From UBA10906 sp049296695 (lineage in GTDB: Bacteria; Pseudomonadota; Gammaproteobacteria; Methylococcales; Methylomonadaceae), in assembly GCA_049296695.1 (NCBI GenBank), contig JBAQSX010000053.1, positions 1 through 13,972 of the forward strand: a DNA stretch of 13,972 bases. The letters run 5' to 3'. A model generated the notes under the pieces. It made no database searches. It was not told where the DNA came from and was given only the letters and a program-made list of their open reading frames with translations. Both the position numbers and the translations under genes were made by a program. Shown here piece by piece: positions 1 through 7,217 of this stretch; the first letter of the stretch is position 1; every line of letters starts with the position of its first letter.

Positions 1-260
1 GTTAATGATTGTTGATGCGCCGCTTTCATATTATGCCAATCAAATACCGCTTGTTCCCAAAGATATTCGTTGGGACGGCGCAAGCTAATATGACCTGTCA
101 AACCTCTATGACGGTCAGCTCTTGCTAAAAACCATGCTTCTTCAACGTCATGGTGTTGTTGATAGGCTTTAAAGAGATTATAAGCGGCTAATTCACCTCC
201 TCCTAAACTAAAGTCAGGGTGAGCGTGTGCCATAGTAAGAATACTGTGTTTTGTGGTCAT
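1..260 (-). CDS. Glycosyltransferase family 4, N-terminal fragment (cut by window edge)
   Basis: The first 86 codons are visible; the rest lies beyond base 1. The reading begins MTTKHSILTMAHAHPDFSLG and continues with a GGGELAAYNLFKA stretch. A Gly-rich loop followed by E and a helix near the N-terminus is typical of the GT-B fold retaining glycosyltransferases of family 4, where this loop lies near the acceptor and nucleotide-sugar cleft. The C-terminal nucleotide-sugar domain is not in the window, so donor and acceptor cannot be named. The start at 260 is 17 bases after the stop of the upstream glycosyltransferase gene, which suggests one transcript. No clear Shine-Dalgarno precedes it. An internal ATG at codon 10 (MAHAHPDF) is an alternative start, because the alignable family core begins there. 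Family is fairly sure; the specific role is unknown. Confidence 0.75.
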   Translation of the reverse strand, partial: MTTKHSILTMAHAHPDFSLGGGELAAYNLFKAYQQHHDVEEAWFLARADRHRGLTGHISLRRPNEYLWEQAVFDWHNMKAAHQQSL

Positions 261-277
261 AGCGTTAATTGGGTGAT

Positions 278-3154
278 TTAAACAAGTTCAGCGGAAGGGG
301 CGAGCAGTTTTGCCCAACGTGTTTGATGACGCACTGCATTGTACAATACAAGGCGGGTACGGAAGTCATCGCCACCTTGTATTTTGAATGATTGCCGTTC
401 TAAATGCGTTAGTTGCACGCTAGGTAAATACGCTATTTTTAAGCCTATATCTCTCAATTTTAAACAAAGGTCTGAATCTTCAAAATCACCAATCAAATAG
501 CCCGTATCCCAACCCGCAACGCGTTCAAAATCACTGCGGCGCATCACTAAACAAGCCCCTGTAATCGCTGGCATTATGCTAAGTTCTTTGGAAGGGTCTA
601 AACAGGGGTCTAAACCTGAATACGGATGATGATTGACCCATATACCCAATTCTTCATTGTACATAAAGCTCATACCAGCATGTTGTATTGAGTTATCAGC
701 AAAGAGCAAACGCGGTCCTACTGCGCCAATATCTTTGTGTTCTTTTAATACAGAAATAAGTTTTGGCAGCCAGCCCGCTTGTTGCGGGAAAGCATCACTG
801 TTAAGAAAGGTTAGATATTGACCATTCGCATAATCTGCCCCTAAATTATTAGCCCCTGAAAAACCACGATTGCTATTACCCCATATCCAACAAAATGGTA
901 CGCGATATAAAGCATGTAAGTTTTGAGCTAACGCGGCAAATTCATCGACTAATTTAGGATCATCTAATACATAAATTAATTGAGCATGTTCTAAAAACCA
1001 CGGATCATTAGCAAATTCCATTAATTGATGTTCTACAAAATCAGTGCGCCCATAGAGTGGCACAATAACACTGACTATAGGTTTAACTAATGCTGTGCCA
1101 CATTGCTTTACTTGAACACTGAGTTTTTTTTGTAATTGCTCATAATGCGTTATAAGCGGCTCGATTATTAATCGATCTATTAAAGGCACACGCTGATGAA
1201 ATTTAGCTATAGGAACGGCGACAGAAAATAACCAACGAGCTGCCGCAATAGGATTAGCTGATAATTCTTGGGTTTCTATTTCGTGAAGTACATGAACCCC
1301 CGACGCTGAACAGGTTTTTAATTTAATAACGCTACCTGCTCTTATGTTGTCCAATAAAGTAATGACGCTAGCATTACTGGCGGCGGCACCAAATTCGTAG
1401 ACAAATAATTCATAAACATCACGGCGAAAACAATGATACGCATTATTGAATGAATGGGTTTTACCTGTTTCATCTTCAAACCAGAGAATAGTATCTTGCG
1501 TGGCGACTGTCCAACCAACAACAACTGCTTTTTTAGTCAATTTACAAACCGAAACTGCTTCTAAAAAGCCTTTTGCATTTGAACAAGCGGCAGACGTTAT
1601 CGGTATTTTAGCAATTAAATTACGCCATTGTTTTGAATGAGGCGGGAATAAAAAATCGCGCAGTTCTACACGCAAATTTAATAAATCATCAAGCGTAGCT
1701 GTTTCGGCTAATACTTTAGTTGCATTTACTTGCAGAGTATTTTTTTTAATCGGTATTACTAAATCAAGATAACGATCCCAAGGATTTTCTTGGGCTAGAA
1801 TAATAGTTTCAAAAATTTTACGCGCTTCTTTTTCTTTATTACTATGCAATAACATGCAAGCAAGATGTTTTTGAACGGTATAATCTTCTTTATTATCATC
1901 CCAAAATAAAGGTTCATGTTTGCGTAAACGCTGATAATAAACTAATGCGTCACGCCAATTACCTGACAAATAACAAGCTAAACTCAAATTATGTAATGAC
2001 CAACAATAATTATAATTAATAGCTAAAGCTTCATTATAATGCAAAATAGTAGCATCATATTTTTTTAAATGCAGATAAATATCGGCTACACGATGATGAA
2101 TTAACCAATTTAATGGATATTCATTGAGGTATTCTAGGTATAAGGCTAAAGATTTTTTAGTATCGCCTTCATGAAAGGCTTGATTAGCACTGTCCAATTC
2201 CTTGGCGGAAGTATCGCTTAATAATAAAGCCAAATTAATTTTATTATTATTCTTAGGAAATCTCAAAAACAAATGCGTTCCAGCAAAACGTACGCCATAT
2301 TCAACTGCTTTATTATTTTCCAGTGAACTCAGTAAGTCTTTAAAACTATCATTGGGTTTTAATAAATCCAATAATGGAAACATAAAGCCATAGCGCGTAC
2401 GCGTACCTAAAACGCCAGAAATATCTGTTCTGGGAGTATGCGTAATAAATTTAGCGACTACTTTTCCCTCGATAATTAATTCCATACATTGGCAGGTGGT
2501 TAACTCATCTTTATTTAAAGCCCACCCCAATAATATATTGTTATCAATGCCATCAATAAATCCTACATAATTAATACTAGGATTACCTAAATCAAAAGGC
2601 ACATATTTATTAAGCGTTATATCTTGCTGGTTTGATACAGCTAAAGAAACACTCGTTTTAGCTGATAATGTATTATCAGTATAATTATCTTGTAATTGTT
2701 CTAGTCGTGAACGCAGTTCAGTATTATCAGGATCTATTTCTAATGCTTTTTGAAAATACTCAATGGCTTGTTCTATGTAACCTTGTTTTTCCAAGATATT
2801 ACCTAAGCCTACATACACCCATCCTAAATTAGGGTCTAATTTTAGGACATTTTGATAATACTCACAGGCTGCATCAAACTCGTCCATGAAAAATAATTGC
2901 TCTGCTAACCGTCCATGATAACTAATGTTGTTTATATCTAAAGAATTGGCTGTATATAAAAACTCAATTGCTTTTTCGTGCATGCCTTTTTTTAGATAGG
3001 CTTCGGCACATAAAAAATAACCTTGCGCTTCTTCAGGAAAGTTTTTTATTATCAAATCAATATATTCCAAGGCATTATCAATATCGCCTGATTGTAATAA
3101 ATTTTTGCTTAACAATAGCGTTTGTTCTAAGTCTTTAGGGTTTATGGTATCCAT
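278..3154 (-). CDS. TPR-containing family 2 glycosyltransferase (958 aa, multidomain)
   Basis: This is a large cytosolic-looking protein with no signal peptide and no membrane span. Residues about 9-155 are tetratricopeptide repeats, with typical spacing such as AIEYFQKALEIDPDN near 130-144. Residues about 196-265 form a beta-type module containing GWALNKDE and PRTDI. A second TPR block covers about 319-455. A second module with the GW...R-D-V pattern lies at about 541-600. The C-terminal GT-A domain runs from about 693 to 935: VSVIVPLYGR at 694-703, VLDDP at 729-733, GNSNRGFSGANN at 759-770, NSDAF with D787 as the likely metal/nucleotide Asp, and GDFEDSDLCLKL at 889-900 with E892/D893 as the likely catalytic acidic pair. 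That layout is like rhamnosyltransferase-type GT2 enzymes making surface glycans. A weak GGAA precedes the ATG. Together with the following GT4 gene it suggests polysaccharide or glycoprotein synthesis. Acceptor and sugar are unknown. Confidence 0.88.
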   Translation of the reverse strand: MDTINPKDLEQTLLLSKNLLQSGDIDNALEYIDLIIKNFPEEAQGYFLCAEAYLKKGMHEKAIEFLYTANSLDINNISYHGRLAEQLFFMDEFDAACEYYQNVLKLDPNLGWVYVGLGNILEKQGYIEQAIEYFQKALEIDPDNTELRSRLEQLQDNYTDNTLSAKTSVSLAVSNQQDITLNKYVPFDLGNPSINYVGFIDGIDNNILLGWALNKDELTTCQCMELIIEGKVVAKFITHTPRTDISGVLGTRTRYGFMFPLLDLLKPNDSFKDLLSSLENNKAVEYGVRFAGTHLFLRFPKNNNKINLALLLSDTSAKELDSANQAFHEGDTKKSLALYLEYLNEYPLNWLIHHRVADIYLHLKKYDATILHYNEALAINYNYCWSLHNLSLACYLSGNWRDALVYYQRLRKHEPLFWDDNKEDYTVQKHLACMLLHSNKEKEARKIFETIILAQENPWDRYLDLVIPIKKNTLQVNATKVLAETATLDDLLNLRVELRDFLFPPHSKQWRNLIAKIPITSAACSNAKGFLEAVSVCKLTKKAVVVGWTVATQDTILWFEDETGKTHSFNNAYHCFRRDVYELFVYEFGAAASNASVITLLDNIRAGSVIKLKTCSASGVHVLHEIETQELSANPIAAARWLFSVAVPIAKFHQRVPLIDRLIIEPLITHYEQLQKKLSVQVKQCGTALVKPIVSVIVPLYGRTDFVEHQLMEFANDPWFLEHAQLIYVLDDPKLVDEFAALAQNLHALYRVPFCWIWGNSNRGFSGANNLGADYANGQYLTFLNSDAFPQQAGWLPKLISVLKEHKDIGAVGPRLLFADNSIQHAGMSFMYNEELGIWVNHHPYSGLDPCLDPSKELSIMPAITGACLVMRRSDFERVAGWDTGYLIGDFEDSDLCLKLRDIGLKIAYLPSVQLTHLERQSFKIQGGDDFRTRLVLYNAVRHQTRWAKLLAPSAELV

Positions 3155-3396
3155 TTTTATTCCGTTTTGATTTTGAACAGTAATAAAAATCTTTTAAATA
3201 GCGTAATTTTTAAAAGATTGACGGGGTAATTTAAAATATTGGTAACTCTATAGCTTGTTTTTTGAAAACCAATATAAAGATAAATAGCAACAATATGCTG
3301 TTTGTGTTGTGGGAGTTACAAATGTTTTTTTATTACATTATTAATAGTAGATAGTTACAAATTTTTCTAAAAAATTTAGTTTTAATTATTGATATA
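3155..3396. other. AT-rich intergenic region with a 10-base direct repeat
   Basis: No gene is seen between the TPR-glycosyltransferase start and the glnA terminator. The region is very AT-rich. The ten bases AGTTACAAAT occur twice, at 3314-3323 and 3353-3362, 39 bases apart, flanking a candidate minus-strand promoter. This could be a pair of protein-binding sites or chance in AT-rich DNA. Confidence 0.4.
3332..3360 (-). promoter_or_regulatory. Candidate sigma-70 promoter for the TPR-glycosyltransferase
   Basis: On the minus strand TTGTAA (3355-3360) is separated by 17 bases from TGTAAT (3332-3337), which differs from the -10 consensus at one position. Transcription would start near 3325 and give a leader of about 170 bases before the ATG at 3154. 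The -35 is only 4 of 6 and the area is AT-rich, so this is a weak call. Confidence 0.28.
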
Positions 3397-3421
3397 GAAA
3401 CGCCCCTAAGAGGGGCGTTTC
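3397..3421 (-). terminator. Intrinsic terminator of glnA
   Basis: GAAACGCCCCT (3397-3407) and AGGGGCGTTTC (3411-3421) form a perfect 11-bp stem with a 3-base loop, 37 bases past the glnA stop. The GC-rich core and flanking A/T runs fit a factor-independent terminator. It also insulates the glycosyltransferase promoter downstream from glnA transcription. Confidence 0.85.
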
Positions 3422-3457
3422 TTTGTACACTATTCTATCACTATATACTAGCTATTA

Positions 3458-4867
3458 TTATAAGCTGTAGTACATATCGTATTCAACAGGATGGGTACTC
3501 ATACGCAGACGAGTCACTTCTTGCATTTTCAGCGCGATGTAGCCATCGATTACGTCGTCTGTAAATACGCCACCTTTGGTTAAGAATTCACGGTCTTTAT
3601 CTAAAGCGTCTAAAGCTTGATCGAAAGCGTGACAAACTTGTGGAATTGCTTTTTCTTCTTCTGGAGGCAAGTCATACAGGTCTTTGTCCATCGCTTCACC
3701 TGGATGGATTTTGTTTTGAATACCATCTAAGCCAGCCATCAGCATAGCAGCAAAGGCTAAGTAAGGGTTAGCTGTTGAATCGGGGAAACGTACTTCAATA
3801 CGACGACCTCTTGGGTTATTAACAAAAGGAATACGAATTGACGCAGAACGGTTACGCGCAGAGTAAGCCAACATTACAGGTGCTTCAAAGCCGGGAACTA
3901 AACGTTTATAGCTGTTGGTTGACGCGTTGGTGAAAGCGTTTAAGGCTTTAGCGTGTTTGATGATACCGCCGATGTAATACAGAGCAGTTTCTGATAAACC
4001 ACCGTACAAGTCACCAGTAAATAAATTCACGCCGTCTTTAGCTAATGATTGGTGAACGTGCATACCGCTACCGTTATCGCCCACTAAGGGTTTTGGCATA
4101 AAGGTCGCTGTTTTGCCATAAGAATGAGCAATGTTGGCGACAACGTATTTTAAGCCTAACACTTCGTCAGCTTTTTTCACTAAGGTATTGAAACGTACGC
4201 CGATTTCGCACTGACCCGCAGTCGCTACTTCGTGGTGATGTACTTCAGTGATTTGTCCCATGTCTTCTAACACTTGGCACATTGCCGAGCGCATATCTTG
4301 GAATGAATCGACAGGTGGCACGGGGAAGTAACCGCCTTTTGTACCCGGTCTGTGACCGATGTTGCCATCAGCATAGACTTTTTCTGAGTTCCAGCCCGCT
4401 TCTTCAGAGTCAATTTTGTAGAATGAACCACTCATATCCGCGCCCCAACGAACGTCATCGAAGATGAAGAATTCGTTTTCAGGACCGAAGAAGGCAGTAT
4501 CAGCAATACCTGTTGATTTCAAATAAGCTTCAGCACGTTTTGCCAATGAACGTGGATCACGTTCGTAACCTTGCATGTTTTTAGGTTCGATAATATCGCA
4601 ACGCAAGATTAAGGTAGCGTCATCAAAGAAAGGATCGATAACCGCAGTAGAAGGGTCTGGCATTAAAATCATGTCAGATTCATTGATGTGTTTCCAGCCT
4701 GCAATCGATGAACCATCAAACATATTACCTTCTTCAAAGGTATCTTCATCAATGCTGTGTGCTGGGAAAGTGACATGTTGTTCTTTACCACGAGTATCAC
4801 AAAAACGGAAATCAACGAATTTGACTTCGTTGTCTTTAATCATTTTTAACACGTCTGCTACGGACAT
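3458..4867 (-). CDS. glnA: Glutamine synthetase, type I (GSI-beta)
   Basis: The enzyme joins ammonia to glutamate using ATP and is the central ammonium-assimilation enzyme of the cytoplasm; the family forms a dodecamer. The 469-residue length equals that of the enterobacterial GlnA. Visible signatures are MFDGSSIAGWKHINESDM at 49-66 (with the conserved active-site Asp at 51), PENEFF at 129-134, the ATP-site block KPLVGDNGSGMHVHQSL at 259-275, and NPRGRRIEVR at 351-360. LYDLPPEE contains Tyr398, the residue adenylylated in GSI-beta enzymes. A strong AGGAG (4877-4881) with good spacing fixes the start. It is transcribed alone, ends at a perfect stem-loop terminator, and is divergent from the porin. 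No GG-N10-GC sigma-54 element was found on its own strand upstream, which is unlike enteric glnA. No glnL/glnG two-component genes are in the window. Confidence 0.98.
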   Translation of the reverse strand: MSVADVLKMIKDNEVKFVDFRFCDTRGKEQHVTFPAHSIDEDTFEEGNMFDGSSIAGWKHINESDMILMPDPSTAVIDPFFDDATLILRCDIIEPKNMQGYERDPRSLAKRAEAYLKSTGIADTAFFGPENEFFIFDDVRWGADMSGSFYKIDSEEAGWNSEKVYADGNIGHRPGTKGGYFPVPPVDSFQDMRSAMCQVLEDMGQITEVHHHEVATAGQCEIGVRFNTLVKKADEVLGLKYVVANIAHSYGKTATFMPKPLVGDNGSGMHVHQSLAKDGVNLFTGDLYGGLSETALYYIGGIIKHAKALNAFTNASTNSYKRLVPGFEAPVMLAYSARNRSASIRIPFVNNPRGRRIEVRFPDSTANPYLAFAAMLMAGLDGIQNKIHPGEAMDKDLYDLPPEEEKAIPQVCHAFDQALDALDKDREFLTKGGVFTDDVIDGYIALKMQEVTRLRMSTHPVEYDMYYSL

Positions 4868-5090
4868 TTAGGGTATCTCCTCAAAAGTTTTATAAGATTT
4901 TTATATCAAACGTAACACACTATACCTGCTCTGTTTAGGAAAGTATCAGCGTATTACCAGATGCTTCAACACAGGTTGTCACTTCTGCAAGACAGTGTAA
5001 ATAAATTTCGATTTAATGCAATAGTTTTGATTTCGACACCTTGCTAATGATTAATCCTGTGTTGATGACTTTAAATTGCTAGGGTTTTTC

Positions 5091-5108
5091 ACGACTTCAG
5101 TCGTTTTT
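5091..5108 (+). other. Hairpin flanked by T/A runs between divergent genes
   Basis: ACGACT (5091-5096) and AGTCGT (5099-5104) pair closely and are followed by a run of five T on the plus strand; on the minus strand the stem is also followed by a T run (complement of 5085-5090). It looks like a bidirectional terminator although no gene ends here. It could end an unannotated small RNA or be a small palindromic repeat. Confidence 0.4.
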
Positions 5109-5161
5109 GTTAATCATTATGTGCTGAATTTACGCGCTAGGTTTTGTCAAAAACAAAGCAA

Positions 5162-5178
5162 TGCACCATTTTAATACT
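5162..5178 (+). promoter_or_regulatory. Candidate NtrC (NRI) binding site 1
   Basis: TGCACCATTTTAATACT matches all 6 bases of the left half of the TGCACC-N5-GGTGCA NtrC consensus and 2 of 6 in the right half. Its centre is about 128 bases upstream of the predicted sigma-54 start and 32 bases from the second candidate site, i.e. three helical turns. This spacing resembles the paired strong NtrC sites of enteric glnA. Confidence 0.35.
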
Positions 5179-5193
5179 ATCTCGTAATATTTA

Positions 5194-5210
5194 TGCTTAT
5201 TAATAGTGCA
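5194..5210 (+). promoter_or_regulatory. Candidate NtrC (NRI) binding site 2
   Basis: TGCTTATTAATAGTGCA has 5 of 6 bases of the right half-site GGTGCA and TGC of the left half. Its centre is about 96 bases upstream of the predicted sigma-54 start of the porin. Sites 1 and 2 can also be read as one large inverted repeat with arms TGCACYATT..AATA, so another dimeric regulator is possible. Confidence 0.35.
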
Positions 5211-5271
5211 TAAATACTGAGAGATTTTCTTAACACTTGCTTAAATAGATGCTTTTTTCGATAAAATCGCG

Positions 5272-5287
5272 TGGCATAGTATCTGCT
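5272..5287 (+). promoter_or_regulatory. Candidate sigma-54 (-24/-12) promoter of the porin gene
   Basis: TGGCATAGTATCTGCT matches TGGCAC-N5-TTGCW at all but two defined positions and keeps the exact 10-base gap between the essential GG (5273-5274) and GC (5285-5286). Transcription would begin near 5298, giving a leader of about 76 bases. The NtrC-like sites upstream support the reading, but no experiment or alignment does. Confidence 0.45.
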
Positions 5288-5310
5288 TAGTAGCTTAAGA
5301 ACCATAAAAC

Positions 5311-5328
5311 TGTTGCCTGTAGGCAACA
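5311..5328 (+). other. Leader hairpin upstream of the porin
   Basis: TGTTGCCT (5311-5318) and AGGCAACA (5321-5328) are perfectly complementary, so a hairpin with a short loop forms just after the predicted sigma-54 start point. It could stabilise the 5' end of the porin mRNA or be an operator-like palindrome. Confidence 0.45.
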
Positions 5329-5344
5329 AAGCAATTAATCCAAG

Positions 5345-5364
5345 CTCTTAGTGTTAAGAGGGGA
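5345..5364 (+). promoter_or_regulatory. Porin Shine-Dalgarno partly inside a hairpin
   Basis: AGGGGAG (5358-5364) is 9 bases before the ATG at 5374 and sets the start. CTCTTA (5345-5350) pairs with TAAGAG (5355-5360) across a GTGT loop, so the 5' part of the Shine-Dalgarno can be base paired. Translation could be tuned by this weak stem or by a small RNA. Confidence 0.4.
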
Positions 5365-5373
5365 GTTATCTCA

Positions 5374-6726
5374 ATGAAACGTATACTAAAACATAATAAA
5401 ACTATACTAGCTGCTTTGGGTAGCTTGTTGTCAGTCGCGTTAAGCCACAATGTGCAAGCGGCGGGTATGATTCAATCACTAAGTAAAGTAGATATTAACG
5501 AAGCTTCTTTATTGAAAAATAATGGTTTTGTCGTAGGTGGTTGGGCAAATGCTGGCGTAACTTATAATGCCGAAGACCCTAAAGATAATTTCAACGGCCC
5601 TGTCACCTTTAGCGACCGTAACAGCGAATTTCAATTAAACCAATTGAATTTGTATATTCAAAAAGCGGTTGCCACAGAAGGCGATAGCATTGATGTCGGT
5701 GGACGTTTTGACATTATGTTTGGTACAGACTCGATTTTCACGCAAGCCTATGGCGTACCTTCGTTTGACGTTAATAACTGGAATACGTTAAAACGAAGCG
5801 ATTGGGATTTAAATTTCTTAGGTAGTGGCGATAATCGCTTTTACGATTTAGCTTTGCCTCAAGCGTATTTAGAATTTTACTTGCCTTTTGGTAATGGTTT
5901 AAATATCAAAGCAGGTCATTTTTATACACCAATTGGTTTTGAAACCGTTCCCGCGCCAGACAATTTCTTCTATTCTCATGCTTATACCATGCAATATGGT
6001 GAACCGTTCACCCATACAGGCTTTTTAGGTAACTATGCTGTCAACAGTAATTGGTCATTGATGGCAGGGGCAATTACAGGCAGTGCGACTGGCGGCTGGG
6101 ATGGCGGTTGGGATAGACAGTTAGGCAACTGGGCGGGGATTAGTGGCGTTACTTGGACAAGTGAGGATAAAGGCTCATCTGCCAATATTTCAGGTACTTT
6201 TGGTGATGCTTCAGAAACGAATAGTTCTGCGTGGAATATGTATAGTATTGTCTTAAAACACAATATTACTGATAAATTACACTTGATGGTACAACATGAC
6301 CACGGTTTTGCTGATAATGTTAAAGTTGCTGTAAATGGCGGCGTACCCGCTGTTAATGCAGAATGGTATGGCGTTAATACCCATCTTTACTATGATGTCA
6401 AAGATAATTTAACAGTGGGTATTCGTGGTGAATGGTTTCGTGATCCACAAGGATTCCGCGTTTGTTCACCCGGTCGGGTAGCCGCTGCTACTGATGGCAA
6501 TAATAACAGCTACGCAGTGGGCGATAAAACAAATAGCAGTAGTTGTTTGCCCGCCGCTTACTACGAAATTACCTTTGGTGTTAATTGGAAACCATTGCCT
6601 TGGTTAAATATTCGTCCAAATGTTCGTTATGATTGGGTTAGTGCAAATGGTGCTTACAAGCCTTTCGATGCGGGTAACAAAACTGATCAGTTCATTTTCT
6701 CTACCGATATGAATATTAATTTCTAA
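5374..6726 (+). CDS. Outer-membrane beta-barrel porin (BBP2/OmpL-like family)
   Basis: The 450-residue precursor has an Sec signal peptide: basic MKRILKHNK, a hydrophobic stretch to about 22, and a likely cut after VQA at 29. The mature protein is rich in alternating Gly/aromatic/polar strands and ends in NINF with a terminal Phe, the usual signal for insertion by the BAM machinery. Strand-like segments such as GGWANAGVTY, GGRFDIMFG, QAYLEFYLPFG, NIKAGHFYTPIGFETV and NIRPNVRYDW resemble the putative beta-barrel porin-2 family of proteobacteria. Cys364 and Cys391 bracket an Asn/Ser-rich stretch and could form a disulfide in an external loop. It is probably a diffusion channel; the solute is unknown. 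Being next to glnA with a sigma-54-like promoter, it might pass a nitrogen source, which is inference. It stands alone between its own leader and terminator. Confidence 0.88.
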   Translation: MKRILKHNKTILAALGSLLSVALSHNVQAAGMIQSLSKVDINEASLLKNNGFVVGGWANAGVTYNAEDPKDNFNGPVTFSDRNSEFQLNQLNLYIQKAVATEGDSIDVGGRFDIMFGTDSIFTQAYGVPSFDVNNWNTLKRSDWDLNFLGSGDNRFYDLALPQAYLEFYLPFGNGLNIKAGHFYTPIGFETVPAPDNFFYSHAYTMQYGEPFTHTGFLGNYAVNSNWSLMAGAITGSATGGWDGGWDRQLGNWAGISGVTWTSEDKGSSANISGTFGDASETNSSAWNMYSIVLKHNITDKLHLMVQHDHGFADNVKVAVNGGVPAVNAEWYGVNTHLYYDVKDNLTVGIRGEWFRDPQGFRVCSPGRVAAATDGNNNSYAVGDKTNSSSCLPAAYYEITFGVNWKPLPWLNIRPNVRYDWVSANGAYKPFDAGNKTDQFIFSTDMNINF

Positions 6727-6752
6727 TAGTTACATTTAGTATGCTAAAAAAG

Positions 6753-6777
6753 AATGCGCCTACGGGCGCATTTTTTT
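6753..6777 (+). terminator. Intrinsic terminator of the porin gene
   Basis: AATGCGCC (6753-6760) and GGCGCATT (6765-6772) form an 8-bp stem around a TACG loop, followed by a T run to 6777 and preceded by an A run. It lies 26 bases after the porin stop. A classic factor-independent terminator. Confidence 0.92.
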
Positions 6778-6941
6778 GTCCAGCTTTATTGCCCTATTAA
6801 TTGAACGGTAATTTATTTAACTGGCTTAAGGTCTTATCTACCTACATCAAAAAAGTTGATGATATTACGCCAGCACACTTTTGTATTTTAATTTCAAACC
6901 AAAGGCTTATAAAAAATAATTAATCTCATTCAATTATAGTT

Positions 6942-6969
6942 TTGACATCGTACCACGTCTCGTGATAAA
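6942..6969 (+). promoter_or_regulatory. Candidate sigma-70 promoter upstream of the structured leader
   Basis: A perfect TTGACA (6942-6947) is followed after 16 bases by GATAAA (6964-6969, 4 of 6). Transcription would start near 6976 and run through a hairpin-rich stretch into the 69-residue gene at 7218. A second weak -10 (TATAAC, about 7186) nearer the gene could be an alternative promoter with a short leader. Confidence 0.4.
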
Positions 6970-6975
6970 AAATGC

Positions 6976-7200
6976 CCGTTGTTTATGAATAACTCGACAA
7001 CCAACTCATGTTTTAATCTTTGAGTTGTCCTTTGAGGAGAGGAAAAGCTAAAAACTTTCAGTAAAAGGTTTTTAGTTATTGCTGTGAAACTGGTGCATAT
7101 TCGTATGTACTTTGGAAGACACTTCCTAGCTGTTAGCGAAACTTGCATAAGTTAAAAAACTGTTCAAGTTTAAAATGTGTCAACTATAACTATTAATAAC
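6976..7200 (+). ncRNA. Possible structured leader or small RNA before the 69-aa gene
   Basis: No gene is credible in this stretch, but several stems can be drawn. CAACTCA (7002-7008) pairs with TGAGTTG (7021-7027). CTAAAAAC-TTT (7048-7058) pairs with AAAGGTTTTTAG (7064-7075) with one bulge. A 7-bp stem (7093-7099 with 7104-7110, one G-U) is closed by a UUCG tetraloop. GGAAG (7114-7118) pairs with CTTCC (7122-7126). AAACTTG (7139-7145) can pair with CAAGTTT (7165-7171), or its AACTT can pair instead with AAGTT (7149-7153), which are exclusive folds. I do not recognise a known riboswitch. It may be a cis leader of the downstream gene, an independent small RNA, or ordinary untranslated sequence. 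Confidence 0.3.
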
Positions 7201-7217
7201 TATTAGAGGATTTTAAA

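Noticed and set aside
4575..4871. A 98-codon plus-strand frame inside glnA
   Set aside because: It is fully antisense to the well-conserved glutamine synthetase N-terminus, so it is a shadow of its codon use.
5144..5149. A perfect minus-strand TTGACA as -35 of glnA
   Set aside because: The nearest acceptable -10 (CATAAT) is 23 bases away, too far for sigma-70.
4868..5160. A sigma-54 promoter for glnA on the minus strand
   Set aside because: Scanning for GG-N10-GC on this strand gave only a site with 11-base spacing (near 5042-5058), which sigma-54 does not normally accept.
6930..7148. A 72-codon minus-strand frame between the porin and the 69-aa gene
   Set aside because: Its composition is unremarkable, it has no Shine-Dalgarno or family feature, and it coincides with a better explained promoter and hairpin-rich leader on the plus strand.
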